A DNA stretch of 21,691 bases from Bdellovibrionota bacterium (GCA_030836365.1 JAURQB010000024.1:1-21691), one strand, 5' to 3'; counted from the stretch's first letter, positions 1 to 7,877 are shown. Notes: a model not told the origin generated them from the letters alone. Program-made: numbers and translations.

Positions 1-1276
1 ATTTGTTTTGAGTTTCTAAAATTGAAATAGAATATCTTTTCCCAAGCATATTTTTCCATCGTAAATATCTTAAATGGTACTGCGTTTTATAAAGCCCCAA
101 TAAAATAATAAGTAAAATTCCGATACTGCTCATTAATTTCTTCTTATCAAAGTTAACTTTAAAAAAATAAATCATTAAAAAATAAAAGCTCGAATAATAA
201 ACCCTCAAAATGCCAGGGCGACCAAAAAAGCCAAAGAGTAGATAGATCGACACAAGGGTGATAAAAGAAAGTAAAGCTTGCCTGTACCTACATTTCTCTT
301 TACGACTTGAGCATGCTGAGAACAAAAACACTGTAATTGAAAATAATATAGATATATCAAAAAGACTTTTCAAGGAGCGAATCGCACCTTCTAATTTTTT
401 CAAATTGCTTTTTTGAGGAATATGCTTAGAACTCAATTCGCTATAAGTCTCCTCCATAAGATTTTCATCTATAAAAAACCAGTTTGACACCATTTTTAAG
501 TCATTTTTGCTCATGTTAAGGTCCAACTTTGAATAATTTTCTATCAAAAAAGCTCCACCACCGTAATCCATAAATTTCTTGGTCTGCTCTGAAAATAATA
601 TTTCTCCTTTATCGTGAATAATTTTGTTATTTTCAATGTGAAGAAGACTACATACTGCAACTAGCACAACAAGAAGAAAGATTTTACCTCTGTCGATATT
701 CTTCCCAACGACATGAATAACTCCCCCTATAATTAACGATAATGCAAAAACTTCCTTACGAACCATAAAGCTTAAAGTCATCAAAAACAAACTTAAAAAC
801 CAAATAGCTCTCTTTAGGTTCAAACTAATATTTAACCTTTGAAATTCATAAATCAAAAATCCAGTAATGAATATTAGACCTGAAAGGATACTGAATTGAG
901 GATTAAACAAAAAGAAAGCATGACATATGCTAATTATTAAATATGCAATATTCCAATTTGAGTTCAAAAAATTTTTCGCATATAAAATTGAGACAAAGAA
1001 GCTGAGGTAGGTAAAAATCATGAAAAAAAGGCAATACCCGTCAACAAAAGTACCAAAATTAAGTGCTCGATAAATGGTAATTAAATAATTATGTTGAAAA
1101 TAAAGAGGCAAATCTTGCATACCAAAATAACCAAGAGCCTTTGCCCTGTAGGCAATATCATCGTTAGTTAAAAAAGCTGGATTTACAAAGAAAAACATTA
1201 AGAGAGTTATTATAAAAAATAAACTAAAACCCATAATAACAGATTGATTTTGATACGTTTTATGCAAACTTTTCAA
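1..1276 (-). CDS. Multi-pass membrane protein, possible GT-C-type glycosyltransferase (3' end cut by window edge)
   Basis: An open frame of 425 codons reads leftward off the window without a stop, so the C-terminus is missing. The proposed start is TTG at 1276-1274, with AAAGGG about 9 nt upstream; the first in-frame ATG is codon 15 and has no better ribosome site. The product is very hydrophobic: segments near residues 15-33, 80-100, 110-125 and 130-145, more further on, and a hydrophilic stretch around residues 215-290 that probably faces the periplasm. An Asp-Asp pair (39-40) lies just after the first membrane segment, where GT-C-fold glycosyltransferases such as GtrII-like or PMT-like enzymes carry catalytic acids. 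That position is the only functional hint. It starts 31 nt after the aminotransferase on the same strand, so co-transcription and a role in glycan assembly or transfer are likely. A flippase or polymerase cannot be excluded. Confidence 0.7.
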   Translation of the reverse strand, partial: MKSLHKTYQNQSVIMGFSLFFIITLLMFFFVNPAFLTNDDIAYRAKALGYFGMQDLPLYFQHNYLITIYRALNFGTFVDGYCLFFMIFTYLSFFVSILYAKNFLNSNWNIAYLIISICHAFFLFNPQFSILSGLIFITGFLIYEFQRLNISLNLKRAIWFLSLFLMTLSFMVRKEVFALSLIIGGVIHVVGKNIDRGKIFLLVVLVAVCSLLHIENNKIIHDKGEILFSEQTKKFMDYGGGAFLIENYSKLDLNMSKNDLKMVSNWFFIDENLMEETYSELSSKHIPQKSNLKKLEGAIRSLKSLFDISILFSITVFLFSACSSRKEKCRYRQALLSFITLVSIYLLFGFFGRPGILRVYYSSFYFLMIYFFKVNFDKKKLMSSIGILLIILLGLYKTQYHLRYLRWKNMLGKRYSISILETQNK

Positions 1277-1307
1277 GATTAATACCCTTTACTTTTTAGT
1301 TATAAGC

Positions 1308-2396
1308 CTAGAAATTATTACAAATATCACATACATATTTGATATCATCCTCTGAGTGCATGAAGCTAGAAGGCAAACTTATGATTTCATCATGAATTTT
1401 TTCTGTAACTGGATATTCATTGGTGAAAAATTCACTCAATGCTTCCTGATTGTGAGGGGGGATAGGATAATGAATAATAGTACCAATGCCATTTTTTGAT
1501 AAATATTCTTGAAATTTGTTTCTCTCATTTATCCTTACAGCAAATATATGAAAAACATCTTCATAACGTGCATCAACGACAGGAAGCCTGAATTTATCAG
1601 TGTTTAGGTTTTCGAAGTAAATTTGAGCAAGTTTTCTTTTGTGTGCATTAAGTTCATCCAGTTTTTTTAATTTAAAATTAAGAAATGCAGCTTGAAGTTC
1701 ATCCAGTCGCGAATTATAACCAACATACTTGTTGTAGTATTTTTGGTGAGAGCCGTAATTTCGAAGTGCAGATATTTTTTCCTTGAGCTTCTCACTGTTA
1801 GTTGTGATCGCGCCAGCATCACCAAGCGCACCTAGGTTCTTTGTGGGATAAAAACTGAAGGCGTTACAATCTCCCCAGCTGCCAGCAATCTTTCCGTCCA
1901 ATTTTGCACCATGCCCTTGAGCGCAATCTTCAACAACTTTGAGTCCATGATCATTAGCGATGTTCATGATTTCTTTCATGTCACAAATTTTTCCATACAT
2001 ATGAACAGGCATAATGGCGACGGTCTTATTATTAATCGCTGCTTTTATATTTTTTGGACAAATATTTAGAGTGTCATCATCTGGCTCTACGAGTTTTGGC
2101 ACAAGACCTGCCCTCATAATCGATAATACTGAGGCGACATAAGAGTTTGCAGCGACAATGACTTCCCCCCCTTTTACTAACTCCAAAGCATCAAGGGACA
2201 AAATCAAACCATCAAGCCCAGAAGCCAGCCCGACAGAGTGCTGAACATCACAATACCTAGCAAAAGATTCCTCAAAACTTGAAACTTCTTTTCCGAGGAT
2301 AAAATAACCCGTATCTAAAAACTCCTTGAATGTTTTTAGAAAATCGTCGTGATAAATTTTATTTATGTCTGCTAAATTTTCGTATGGAATTTTCAT
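1308..2396 (-). CDS. DegT/DnrJ/EryC1/StrS-family PLP-dependent sugar aminotransferase (FdtB/QdtB-like)
   Basis: A 362-residue protein of the usual family length (about 360-390). It carries the hallmark motifs: Asp157 in VVEDCAQGHGA, where the acid contacts the PLP pyridine nitrogen; SFYPTKNLGALGDAGA with the Schiff-base lysine at Lys186; and RNYGSHQKY with GYNSRLDELQAAFL downstream. Family members aminate nucleotide-activated keto-sugars using glutamate. Because an FdtA-type 3,4-ketoisomerase lies divergently next door, the likely reaction is formation of dTDP-3-amino-3,6-dideoxyhexose (Fuc3N or Qui3N); the exact epimer cannot be read from sequence. The start ATG at 2396 has AGAGAG a few bases upstream. 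A perfect TATAAT lies 32 nt before the start. It leads a leftward pair with the membrane protein that begins 31 nt after its stop. Confidence 0.92.
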   Translation of the reverse strand: MKIPYENLADINKIYHDDFLKTFKEFLDTGYFILGKEVSSFEESFARYCDVQHSVGLASGLDGLILSLDALELVKGGEVIVAANSYVASVLSIMRAGLVPKLVEPDDDTLNICPKNIKAAINNKTVAIMPVHMYGKICDMKEIMNIANDHGLKVVEDCAQGHGAKLDGKIAGSWGDCNAFSFYPTKNLGALGDAGAITTNSEKLKEKISALRNYGSHQKYYNKYVGYNSRLDELQAAFLNFKLKKLDELNAHKRKLAQIYFENLNTDKFRLPVVDARYEDVFHIFAVRINERNKFQEYLSKNGIGTIIHYPIPPHNQEALSEFFTNEYPVTEKIHDEIISLPSSFMHSEDDIKYVCDICNNF

Positions 2397-2427
2397 TGGC
2401 TCTCTTTAAAAGTGGTTGATCATTTAT

Positions 2428-2433
2428 ATTATA
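2428..2433 (-). promoter_or_regulatory. Candidate -10 box for the leftward aminotransferase operon
   Basis: On the minus strand there is an exact TATAAT 32 nt upstream of the aminotransferase ATG. The hexamer 17 nt further upstream reads ATAGAT, a poor -35, so this is a -10-only prediction. It lies in the 211-nt divergent region 2397-2607. Confidence 0.4.
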
Positions 2434-2495
2434 TCGTATTTTACAGTTTCATCTATTGGGAATGACTTGACCAGCTGACTAGAAAACAAATCTTA

Positions 2496-2524
2496 TTGAC
2501 TCAAAAACGAGTAAACTGTCTATT
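2496..2524 (+). promoter_or_regulatory. Candidate sigma70-type promoter for the rightward glycan operon
   Basis: TTGACT (2496-2501), a 17-nt spacer and TCTATT (2519-2524) point toward the isomerase fusion gene at 2608. A second, similar pair lies just upstream: TTGACC (2467-2472), an 18-nt spacer and TCTTAT (2491-2496), so two tandem start sites are possible. Each -10 matches the consensus at 4 of 6 positions, so confidence is moderate. Confidence 0.45.
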
Positions 2525-2607
2525 TTCTAAAAACTGATTAAGAACTGCCTTTTTCTAAATAAATTAAAAAGTTAGACGATTAGTTAACACCAATATTGAG
2601 GAATGAA

Positions 2608-3327
2608 ATGAAAAGACTTAAAGAAGTGCGAAAGAGCACTCAAGCGACAAAGAATGTGATTATTCACCCTTCTGCAGTTATCGAAGATGGAGTGTTATTT
2701 TCGGATAATTTTGAAAAAAGAGATGCCCCAATAACGATTGGAAAAGATTGTGTGATCGGCGCTGGTGCCATTCTTTTAAAAGGGGTTAATATTGGGCAAG
2801 GATCCAGGGTTCTCCCTGGAAGTATTGTCAAGCATGACACTCCTCCACAGTCTGTCATACAGGGTAACCCTGCCAGAGTTGTCAACTACACAGCAAGCAG
2901 TGATCACGTTAACGGTATCATTGAGCATCCTTTTGATTATATTAAAAACCAGACGGGCGTTCTCTCCGTTTGCGTATCTGGTAAAAATGCACCATTTGAA
3001 TTCAAAAGAACATTCACGCTGATAGAAATTGAGAGTGGTAACACAAGAGGGAATCATGCTCATAAAGAATGTCATCAATTTCTTACTTGCTATGGTGGCA
3101 AGGTAGAACTTTTTTGCGATGACGGAGTAAACCGAAAAGTTATTACGCTTGAGCAAATGAAAAATACAGTACATGTCTTACCGGGAACATGGATTGCTTT
3201 ATTCAACTTTGAAAAAGGTGCTGTTGTGACTGTTCACACTTCTCATGAATATGATGAAGCTGACTATCTTCGAGACTATGCTGAGTTTCTGACTTATAAA
3301 AAGACTTTACTTAAAATAATAAAATGA
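2608..3327 (+). CDS. Fused hexapeptide acyltransferase / FdtA-QdtA-type sugar 3,4-ketoisomerase (FdtD/WxcM-like)
   Basis: I chose ATG 2608 (239 aa) over the TTG at 2596 because GAGG at 2598-2601 sits 6 nt before it. Residues 17-93 form a short left-handed beta-helix of hexapeptide repeats ending in VIQGNPARVV, the usual end of VioB/FdtC-type acyltransferases. Residues 105-239 are a cupin of the FdtA/QdtA/WxcM C-terminal family: RGNHAHK at 147-153 contains the paired histidines (150, 152) expected in the active site, followed by PGTWIAL and HEYDEADYLRDY. The cupin half should interconvert dTDP-4-keto-6-deoxyglucose and its 3-keto isomer, providing the substrate for the divergent aminotransferase. 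Known bifunctional FdtD proteins combine the same two activities. Here the acyltransferase half is only about 100 residues, against roughly 190 for stand-alone FdtC-type enzymes, so its activity is doubtful. Confidence 0.88.
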   Translation: MKRLKEVRKSTQATKNVIIHPSAVIEDGVLFSDNFEKRDAPITIGKDCVIGAGAILLKGVNIGQGSRVLPGSIVKHDTPPQSVIQGNPARVVNYTASSDHVNGIIEHPFDYIKNQTGVLSVCVSGKNAPFEFKRTFTLIEIESGNTRGNHAHKECHQFLTCYGGKVELFCDDGVNRKVITLEQMKNTVHVLPGTWIALFNFEKGAVVTVHTSHEYDEADYLRDYAEFLTYKKTLLKIIK

Positions 3328-3361
3328 AAGAATGGAACATATATAAAAATTACGGGTTAAT

Positions 3362-4261
3362 ATGCAAAAATTAAAATTTTCAGAAGTTAAGCTAAGTAAG
3401 GAATATACTCAAAACTCATGGAGCAAAAGTCACTTATCTTGTCCGTCCCCAATTCATATTAAAGAGAAGTCCACAATTAGAGTTTATTACACCTCTATAA
3501 GTAGTGACAATAAAGGCTATATCTCTTTTTATGATGTTGATGAAAATAATCCTTCAAAAATTATATATGAGCATGATCAACCTGTATTATCCTCGGGGAT
3601 AAAAGGAACCTTTGATGATAATGGTGTCTTTTGCGTCTCTGTAATTAATAGAGACGAGCAATATGAGCTTTATTATATCGGCTTTGAGCTATCAGATAAA
3701 ATTAGATATAAAATTTTTACCGGCTGTGCGGTAAGCAAGGATGGAATAAATTTTGAAAGAGTTTCAACAACCCCGCTACTGGATAGGGTTAAGGGGCAAG
3801 AGTATTTTAGAGGTGGTCCTTTTGTCTATAAAAAGGATGAAGGGTACAAGATGCTTTATATCGGCGGTGGATCGTGGGTTAACACACCAATGGGAGAGAA
3901 ACCTGAATACCATATATTCGAAGTGTCAGAAATTGAAAAATTTAAATATTCGGATTACCTGCCAGTAAAAATGTTTGATTACAAATTGGATCAACACGGC
4001 TTTGGTCGACCTGTTTCATATACAATTAGAGATATTGAGTATTTATTTTTTTCGACTCGATCGGTGGAAACTGGCCTCTACAGGCTAGATGGAGAAGTAA
4101 GAGATTCTGGTGAGCAAATTGATTTCTCACCGCTCTATGACGCAACTAAAGAAAGTGAGCTTTGTTATTTTACTCCCATTCTAGTCAATGATCGAAACTT
4201 TGTTTTTTTTAATGATGGCAACTTTGGACGTAAAAAAATTTACGTTACTGAAATAATATAA
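3362..4261 (+). CDS. GH43/GH32-like beta-propeller protein of polysaccharide clusters, function unknown
   Basis: A 299-residue protein with no signal peptide and no membrane segment, so probably cytoplasmic. Its pattern fits five-bladed-propeller glycosidase-like proteins that recur in O-antigen and flagellin-glycan loci: RVYYTS near residue 40, GTFDDNGVF at 82-90, ELYYIGF near 102-108, AVSKDGINFERV near 123-134, TPLLDR, a GG-PFVYKKDEGYKMLYIGGGSW block and PEYHI near 181-185. Known propeller enzymes of clan GH-F/J hydrolyse or transfer glycosides, but the members associated with surface-sugar operons have no settled activity, and I cannot place the catalytic acids with confidence. The start ATG at 3362 has ACGGG a few bases upstream. 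It lies 34 nt after the isomerase fusion and 11 nt before the NeuD-like gene, clearly inside the operon. Inference: it may act on, or bind, a nucleotide-sugar or lipid-linked sugar intermediate. Confidence 0.75.
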   Translation: MQKLKFSEVKLSKEYTQNSWSKSHLSCPSPIHIKEKSTIRVYYTSISSDNKGYISFYDVDENNPSKIIYEHDQPVLSSGIKGTFDDNGVFCVSVINRDEQYELYYIGFELSDKIRYKIFTGCAVSKDGINFERVSTTPLLDRVKGQEYFRGGPFVYKKDEGYKMLYIGGGSWVNTPMGEKPEYHIFEVSEIEKFKYSDYLPVKMFDYKLDQHGFGRPVSYTIRDIEYLFFSTRSVETGLYRLDGEVRDSGEQIDFSPLYDATKESELCYFTPILVNDRNFVFFNDGNFGRKKIYVTEII

Positions 4262-4272
4262 AAGGGATTCTC

Positions 4273-4947
4273 ATGAAAAAAAAATTAGTACTTTTTGGAG
4301 ATGGATTATCGGCCGAGGTTTTTTATGAATATTTTCAAAAAGACTCTGAATATGAAGTCGTTGGATTTGTTACTCCAAAAGAATTTAGGAAGCAAGACAC
4401 TCTTTTCGACCGCCCAGTTGTCGACTTTGAAGATATTAATAACCACTTCCCAAAAAGCGAACACAACGTCTTCATATCTGCAGTATTTAATAAATTAAAC
4501 CGTTTGAGAAGACAGTATTTTTTGGACATAAAAGAACAAGGTTATAACTTAGCAAGTTACGTAAGTTCCAAAGCAATGGTTTGGGATAATGTCAAAATAG
4601 GTGAAAACTGTTTTATTTTTGAAAATAACGTCATTCAGCCATTTTGTAAAATTGGTGATAATAATATTTTCTGGAGCGGAAATCATTTCGGTCATCACAC
4701 AAAACTAGGTAACCATAACTTTCTTGCATCACACGTAGTTATTTCAGGAAACTGCCGTCTTGGTGATTGTGGTTTTTATGGTGTAAATGCAACACTGGGC
4801 GATGGTGTTACAGTTGAAAACGATTGCTTTATTGGTGCCGGCAGCTTGGTAACAAGAGACCTTAAAGAGGGGTCATTTCTAAGGGGCAACTTTACAACAC
4901 CTGCAGAGGTTTCCTCTTATGAAAAATTTGGTGTTGAAAAATTATGA
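4273..4947 (+). CDS. NeuD/PglD-family sugar acyltransferase
   Basis: A 224-residue protein of typical NeuD/PglD length (about 200-220). Residues 1-80 form a Rossmann-like N-terminal domain opening KKLVLFGDGLSAEVF, in place of the more usual GxGGHA loop. From about residue 85 there is a left-handed beta-helix rich in (I/L/V)-G-x4 hexapeptides (VKIGENCFI, CKIGDNNIFW, TKLGNHNFLA, CRLGDCGFY, ATLGDGVTV), ending with the family-typical IGAGSLVTRDL. The family transfers acetyl from acetyl-CoA to amino sugars or sialic acid; PglD N-acetylates a UDP-4-amino sugar. In this operon the likeliest acceptor is the dTDP-3-amino sugar made by the neighbours, which would make this the functional N-acyltransferase if the short domain fused to the isomerase is inactive. 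AAAGGG precedes the ATG. The stop overlaps the next start by 4 nt (ATGA), implying translational coupling. Confidence 0.87.
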   Translation: MKKKLVLFGDGLSAEVFYEYFQKDSEYEVVGFVTPKEFRKQDTLFDRPVVDFEDINNHFPKSEHNVFISAVFNKLNRLRRQYFLDIKEQGYNLASYVSSKAMVWDNVKIGENCFIFENNVIQPFCKIGDNNIFWSGNHFGHHTKLGNHNFLASHVVISGNCRLGDCGFYGVNATLGDGVTVENDCFIGAGSLVTRDLKEGSFLRGNFTTPAEVSSYEKFGVEKL

Positions 4948-5876
4948 CCTGGGAAAAATATCAACCAGATAACGCTGAAGAATGGAATGATTTTGTTATC
5001 AAAAACAAAATACATTTCTTTTTTTTAAGATCCTACATGGACTACCACAATAATCGCTTTGAGGATCATTCTCTAATCCAGCGGGACGATGAAAAGATTA
5101 TTTCTATTTTTCCAGCTAATAAAAAAGATAATAGACTCATCTCTCACGGAGGTCTTACATTTGGGGGAGCATACTTCTCGGATGAAGCAAACACATCTAT
5201 CTTTTCATGGATTGAAAATATCCAACAACTTAAGGTTTATGCTAAAGAAAATAAATTTGAGCAGATTATATATAAGCCTTTACCCCATATTTATAAAAAC
5301 AAAATCTCTTTTGAGGAAGAAAGTGCTCTAATCAATGAAGGTTTTGAACTATTTAACTCAAGTCTTTCGATGAGTCTGAGGCTAGACCAAGATATAAAAT
5401 TATCTTCAAGAAGAAAAAGGATGATTAAAAAATCCAAAGATCTCGTATTTGAGGAAGTAGAAGAGCATATACTTTATCCGACTATTGCGAAACTTCTCAA
5501 AGAAAAATATGATGTTACACCAATTCACTCACTTAGTGAGCTTGAATATTTAAAAGAGAATCATCAAAAAAATATTTCTTCTTTTGTCGCAAAAGACGAG
5601 AATGACAATATTTTAGCAGGAGTCATTTGCTTCAACCATGAAAATACAGTACATACTCAATACATATCATCCACTGATGAGGGACGCTCCACAGGTGCAC
5701 TAGATGGTCTTTTCAATTATCTATTTAATATCTTTAAAGATAATTACAAGGTCTTTGACTTCGGTACATCCATGAATAGAGATGACTCAATAAACTTTGG
5801 ACTCCTAAAACAAAAAAGTGAATTTGGCTGCAAAGTGACTCCCTACAACTACTATAAAATAAACCTTAAGGATTAA
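4944..5876 (+). CDS. GNAT/FemAB-like acyltransferase of the glycan operon
   Basis: A 310-residue soluble protein beginning with MTWEKY and overlapping the previous stop by 4 nt. Its layout resembles the duplicated-GNAT proteins (FemAB or Acetyltransf_6 type): an N-terminal half with FLRSYMDYH and GGLTFGG, a basic linker SSRRKRMIKKSKD near residue 155, and a C-terminal GNAT-like half containing SSFVAKDENDNILAGVICF, HTQYISSTDEGRSTGALDGLFNYL and KVFDFGTSMN. In such proteins the C-terminal half binds the acyl donor (acyl-CoA, or aminoacyl-tRNA for true Fem enzymes). Proteins of this shape occur in surface-glycan loci and are presumed to add acyl or amino-acid groups to amino sugars; that role is inferred from context here. 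It is the third possible acyltransferase in this operon. AAGGATT at its 3' end also provides the ribosome site for the next gene. Confidence 0.72.
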   Translation: MTWEKYQPDNAEEWNDFVIKNKIHFFFLRSYMDYHNNRFEDHSLIQRDDEKIISIFPANKKDNRLISHGGLTFGGAYFSDEANTSIFSWIENIQQLKVYAKENKFEQIIYKPLPHIYKNKISFEEESALINEGFELFNSSLSMSLRLDQDIKLSSRRKRMIKKSKDLVFEEVEEHILYPTIAKLLKEKYDVTPIHSLSELEYLKENHQKNISSFVAKDENDNILAGVICFNHENTVHTQYISSTDEGRSTGALDGLFNYLFNIFKDNYKVFDFGTSMNRDDSINFGLLKQKSEFGCKVTPYNYYKINLKD

Positions 5877-5877
5877 G

Positions 5878-6819
5878 ATGGACAAGCTCTGCATAATTGT
5901 CACTCTTTACAAAAGTAAATCAACAATAGATTTCCTACTTGAAGAAGCCAATAAGTTTAGTGAAAGCTGTAAATTATTTATACCAGAATTTGTCTTTGTG
6001 GAGGATAGATGTCCAGAGTATTCTCTAAAGTACCTTTTATCAGAAATTAATAAATACCCGAACATTAAATATATATATTACCGACTTTCAAAAAACTTTG
6101 GTGCCCCCAAGGCGATGAAATGCGGTTTCACATGTGGCAATGGAGATTACTACACAACAATAGGTTCAGACCTACAGGAAGGCTTTGGCTCTGTTGCCAG
6201 AGCTTATGAAAAATTAAAAACAGAAAATGCTGATGTTTGTTTCGGAGTAAGAAAAAAAAGAAATGACCCTATAATTAGTAAAGTCTACTCTTCTATATAC
6301 TGGTATCTATATCGAAGGTTTATAATTCAAGAAATTCCTCCCGGTGGCGTTGACTTCTTCGTTTGCAATAGAAAAGTTCGAGATTCTTTTTGCGAAATAA
6401 AGGAAATAACGAGCTTCATGGTAGGGCTCATTTATTGGCTAGGTTTCAAGCGCGTATATATTGACTACGAAAGATACGAAAGAAAATTTGGAAAATCATC
6501 TTGGTCATTTACAAAAAAAATTTCTTATCTAGCAGACAGTGTGTTTTCTTACTCTAAACTTCCAATTAACATCTTGATGTATTCTGGTGCCATTGGAGTA
6601 TTCTTGTCTGCAAGCTTGGGAATAATTACCTTTATAGGAAAAATATCTGGTAAGATCCCTGTCCAGGGCTATACGACGCTTATTATTGTTCTCTGCTTCT
6701 TTTCAAGTCTTCTCATTCTCGCGTTAAGTATACTAGGACAATATATTTGGAGAATATTTGATAATACTAAAAAGAGACAGCTTTACGTGATCGATAAAGA
6801 CTTTAGTTCCGACGCTTAA
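5878..6819 (+). CDS. GtrB/DPM1-like family-2 glycosyltransferase with C-terminal membrane anchor
   Basis: A 313-residue protein with a GT-A catalytic domain followed by two membrane helices (about residues 230-252 and 264-286), the architecture of polyprenyl-phosphate glycosyltransferases such as GtrB and ArnC. Visible signatures are LCIIVTLYKS at the start, VEDRC near 41-45, RLSKNFGAPKA at 69-79, SDLQ at 97-100 in place of the DxD metal site, GGVDFFVCNR, FGKSSWSF near 195-210, and GQYIWRIFDNTKKRQLYVI at the C-terminus, a motif shared by the GtrB group. The expected reaction moves a sugar from its nucleotide donor to undecaprenyl phosphate on the cytoplasmic side of the inner membrane, probably the amino sugar made by this operon. 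The start is one base after the previous stop, with AAGG 6 nt upstream. The 3' end overlaps the convergent methyltransferase by 17 nt. Confidence 0.9.
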   Translation: MDKLCIIVTLYKSKSTIDFLLEEANKFSESCKLFIPEFVFVEDRCPEYSLKYLLSEINKYPNIKYIYYRLSKNFGAPKAMKCGFTCGNGDYYTTIGSDLQEGFGSVARAYEKLKTENADVCFGVRKKRNDPIISKVYSSIYWYLYRRFIIQEIPPGGVDFFVCNRKVRDSFCEIKEITSFMVGLIYWLGFKRVYIDYERYERKFGKSSWSFTKKISYLADSVFSYSKLPINILMYSGAIGVFLSASLGIITFIGKISGKIPVQGYTTLIIVLCFFSSLLILALSILGQYIWRIFDNTKKRQLYVIDKDFSSDA

Positions 6820-7612
6820 ACGTCCGAAAGAGGATCGGCGAATAGTTTCCAACTCCGGGGCCGAAGCCTTCGGCCATAAAACTAACAAGATGGGAGTACT
6901 TGACTTTGCCGCCTTCAGGGCGAATGAGTTGATGTAAAATACGAGAAACAAAAAAATGTGTGCTCAAATAGTTGGATGGCATGACCGATTCAATCTCAAC
7001 TAATTTTTTATGATCGCGAAGAGCAAGGATATTAAACTCCCTCAAAAACCGATTGTGCTTTGAAGGCTCAATATTCTCCAGCTGCATTTCACGCCGAGCG
7101 CGATTTAAATTCACGAGTGGTTCAAAATAAGACTCACTATGAAAATAGCACCCACCCTCATTTAGATGATCAGCGATTAAATACAACGCTTGCTTTTGCT
7201 CTCGCGCCTCAAGAATATTAATAATCGATCGCTCTGACAAAATGACGTCAAATTTTTTCGGATAACTCTCCTTAAGCCTAGCATCTCCTTGATAGAAATC
7301 GACTCCAGAAAGCTCTCTGCTTTTGGCCAACGCTAAAAGCTCCGGAGAAAACTCCATTCCATACAAGTCAAGCGTCGGGAAACGCTCCTTAATTTTTGTC
7401 AGTAAAATGCCATTGCCACAACCAACATCTAAGACAGAGAAATTAAAGTCGCCTCGATCTTCTCCAAAGCGCTTGAGACTTTTTAAAAAGAAACCAATCT
7501 CCGCATCGCGAATAACTGGATCTTGAATAGTGGAGTTACGATGAAGCCCCTGATTTTTTGCCACCTTTTTATAGTGATCTAAAATAATGTGATCTGAATT
7601 TGTCGGTTCCAT
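6803..7612 (-). CDS. Class I SAM-dependent methyltransferase, substrate unknown
   Basis: A 269-residue protein with the SAM-binding motif I VLDVGCGNG at residues 60-68, an acidic end to strand beta2 (LDLYGMEFSPELLALAKS), and a motif II/III region (KFDVILSERSIINIL, then LIADHLNEGGCYFHSE). The C-terminal part (from about 170) is basic, contains SYFEPLVNLNRARREMQ, and resembles no specific methyltransferase class I can name. Small molecules, lipids or sugars are all possible substrates. No strong Shine-Dalgarno precedes ATG 7612; it starts 4 nt after the lipoprotein stop, so translation is probably coupled. It is the last gene of the leftward four-gene operon. The 17-nt tail-to-tail overlap with the glycosyltransferase marks where the AT-rich glycan cluster meets more GC-rich DNA. 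Confidence 0.85.
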   Translation of the reverse strand: MEPTNSDHIILDHYKKVAKNQGLHRNSTIQDPVIRDAEIGFFLKSLKRFGEDRGDFNFSVLDVGCGNGILLTKIKERFPTLDLYGMEFSPELLALAKSRELSGVDFYQGDARLKESYPKKFDVILSERSIINILEAREQKQALYLIADHLNEGGCYFHSESYFEPLVNLNRARREMQLENIEPSKHNRFLREFNILALRDHKKLVEIESVMPSNYLSTHFFVSRILHQLIRPEGGKVKYSHLVSFMAEGFGPGVGNYSPILFRTFKRRN

Positions 7613-7616
7613 TTTT

Positions 7617-7877
7617 TTACTGAACCGTACAATCCTCCTCAGTCGCGCCTTGCAGGGTTGCCGGTTTTTTCATCTCCTCGAGCTTTTTTTCAAGGTCTTC
7701 TTCCTCGCCGCACTCTTCATCTTTTTTCTCAAGATCACTGAAATCATCTGGTGTACCACTGGCGCTATCTGATGTTGTCCCTTGAGAAAACGTGGGCGAA
7801 CTTAACTTGACCGCTTCTTCCTTCTGACTATTACAACCGAGTGCGATTAATAAAGATAAAAATAGAATATATTTCAT
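7617..7877 (-). CDS. Small acidic lipoprotein
   Basis: An 86-residue protein with a short basic N-terminus (MKY), a hydrophobic stretch and a relaxed lipobox ALGC ending at Cys15, so it is probably lipid-anchored after signal peptidase II cleavage. The mature part is about 70 residues and strongly acidic, with Glu/Asp/Lys runs (DDFSDLEKKDEECGEEEDLE) and two further cysteines that could pair. No domain is recognised. AAGGAG precedes the ATG with good spacing. It lies 9 nt after the dehydrogenase and 4 nt before the methyltransferase, so it is transcribed with the metal-permease operon. An acidic, cysteine-bearing periplasmic lipoprotein behind a metal permease might bind metal, but nothing in the sequence proves it. 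Confidence 0.7.
   Translation of the reverse strand: MKYILFLSLLIALGCNSQKEEAVKLSSPTFSQGTTSDSASGTPDDFSDLEKKDEECGEEEDLEKKLEEMKKPATLQGATEEDCTVQ

Noticed and set aside
2776..3174. Leftward 132-codon frame inside the isomerase fusion gene
   Set aside because: It lies wholly antisense to a gene with clear family motifs and has no recognisable domain or ribosome site.
6807..6828. Imperfect hairpin over the glycosyltransferase stop codon (GACG-CTTAAA-CGTC core)
   Set aside because: The stem is short and carries a mismatch and no T-run. It may be chance within two overlapping coding ends.
6859..6875. GC-rich perfect hairpin GGCCGAA-GCC-TTCGGCC just after the glycosyltransferase
   Set aside because: It lies inside the methyltransferase reading frame (encoding AEGFGP) and no T-run follows on either strand, so a terminator role is not supported.
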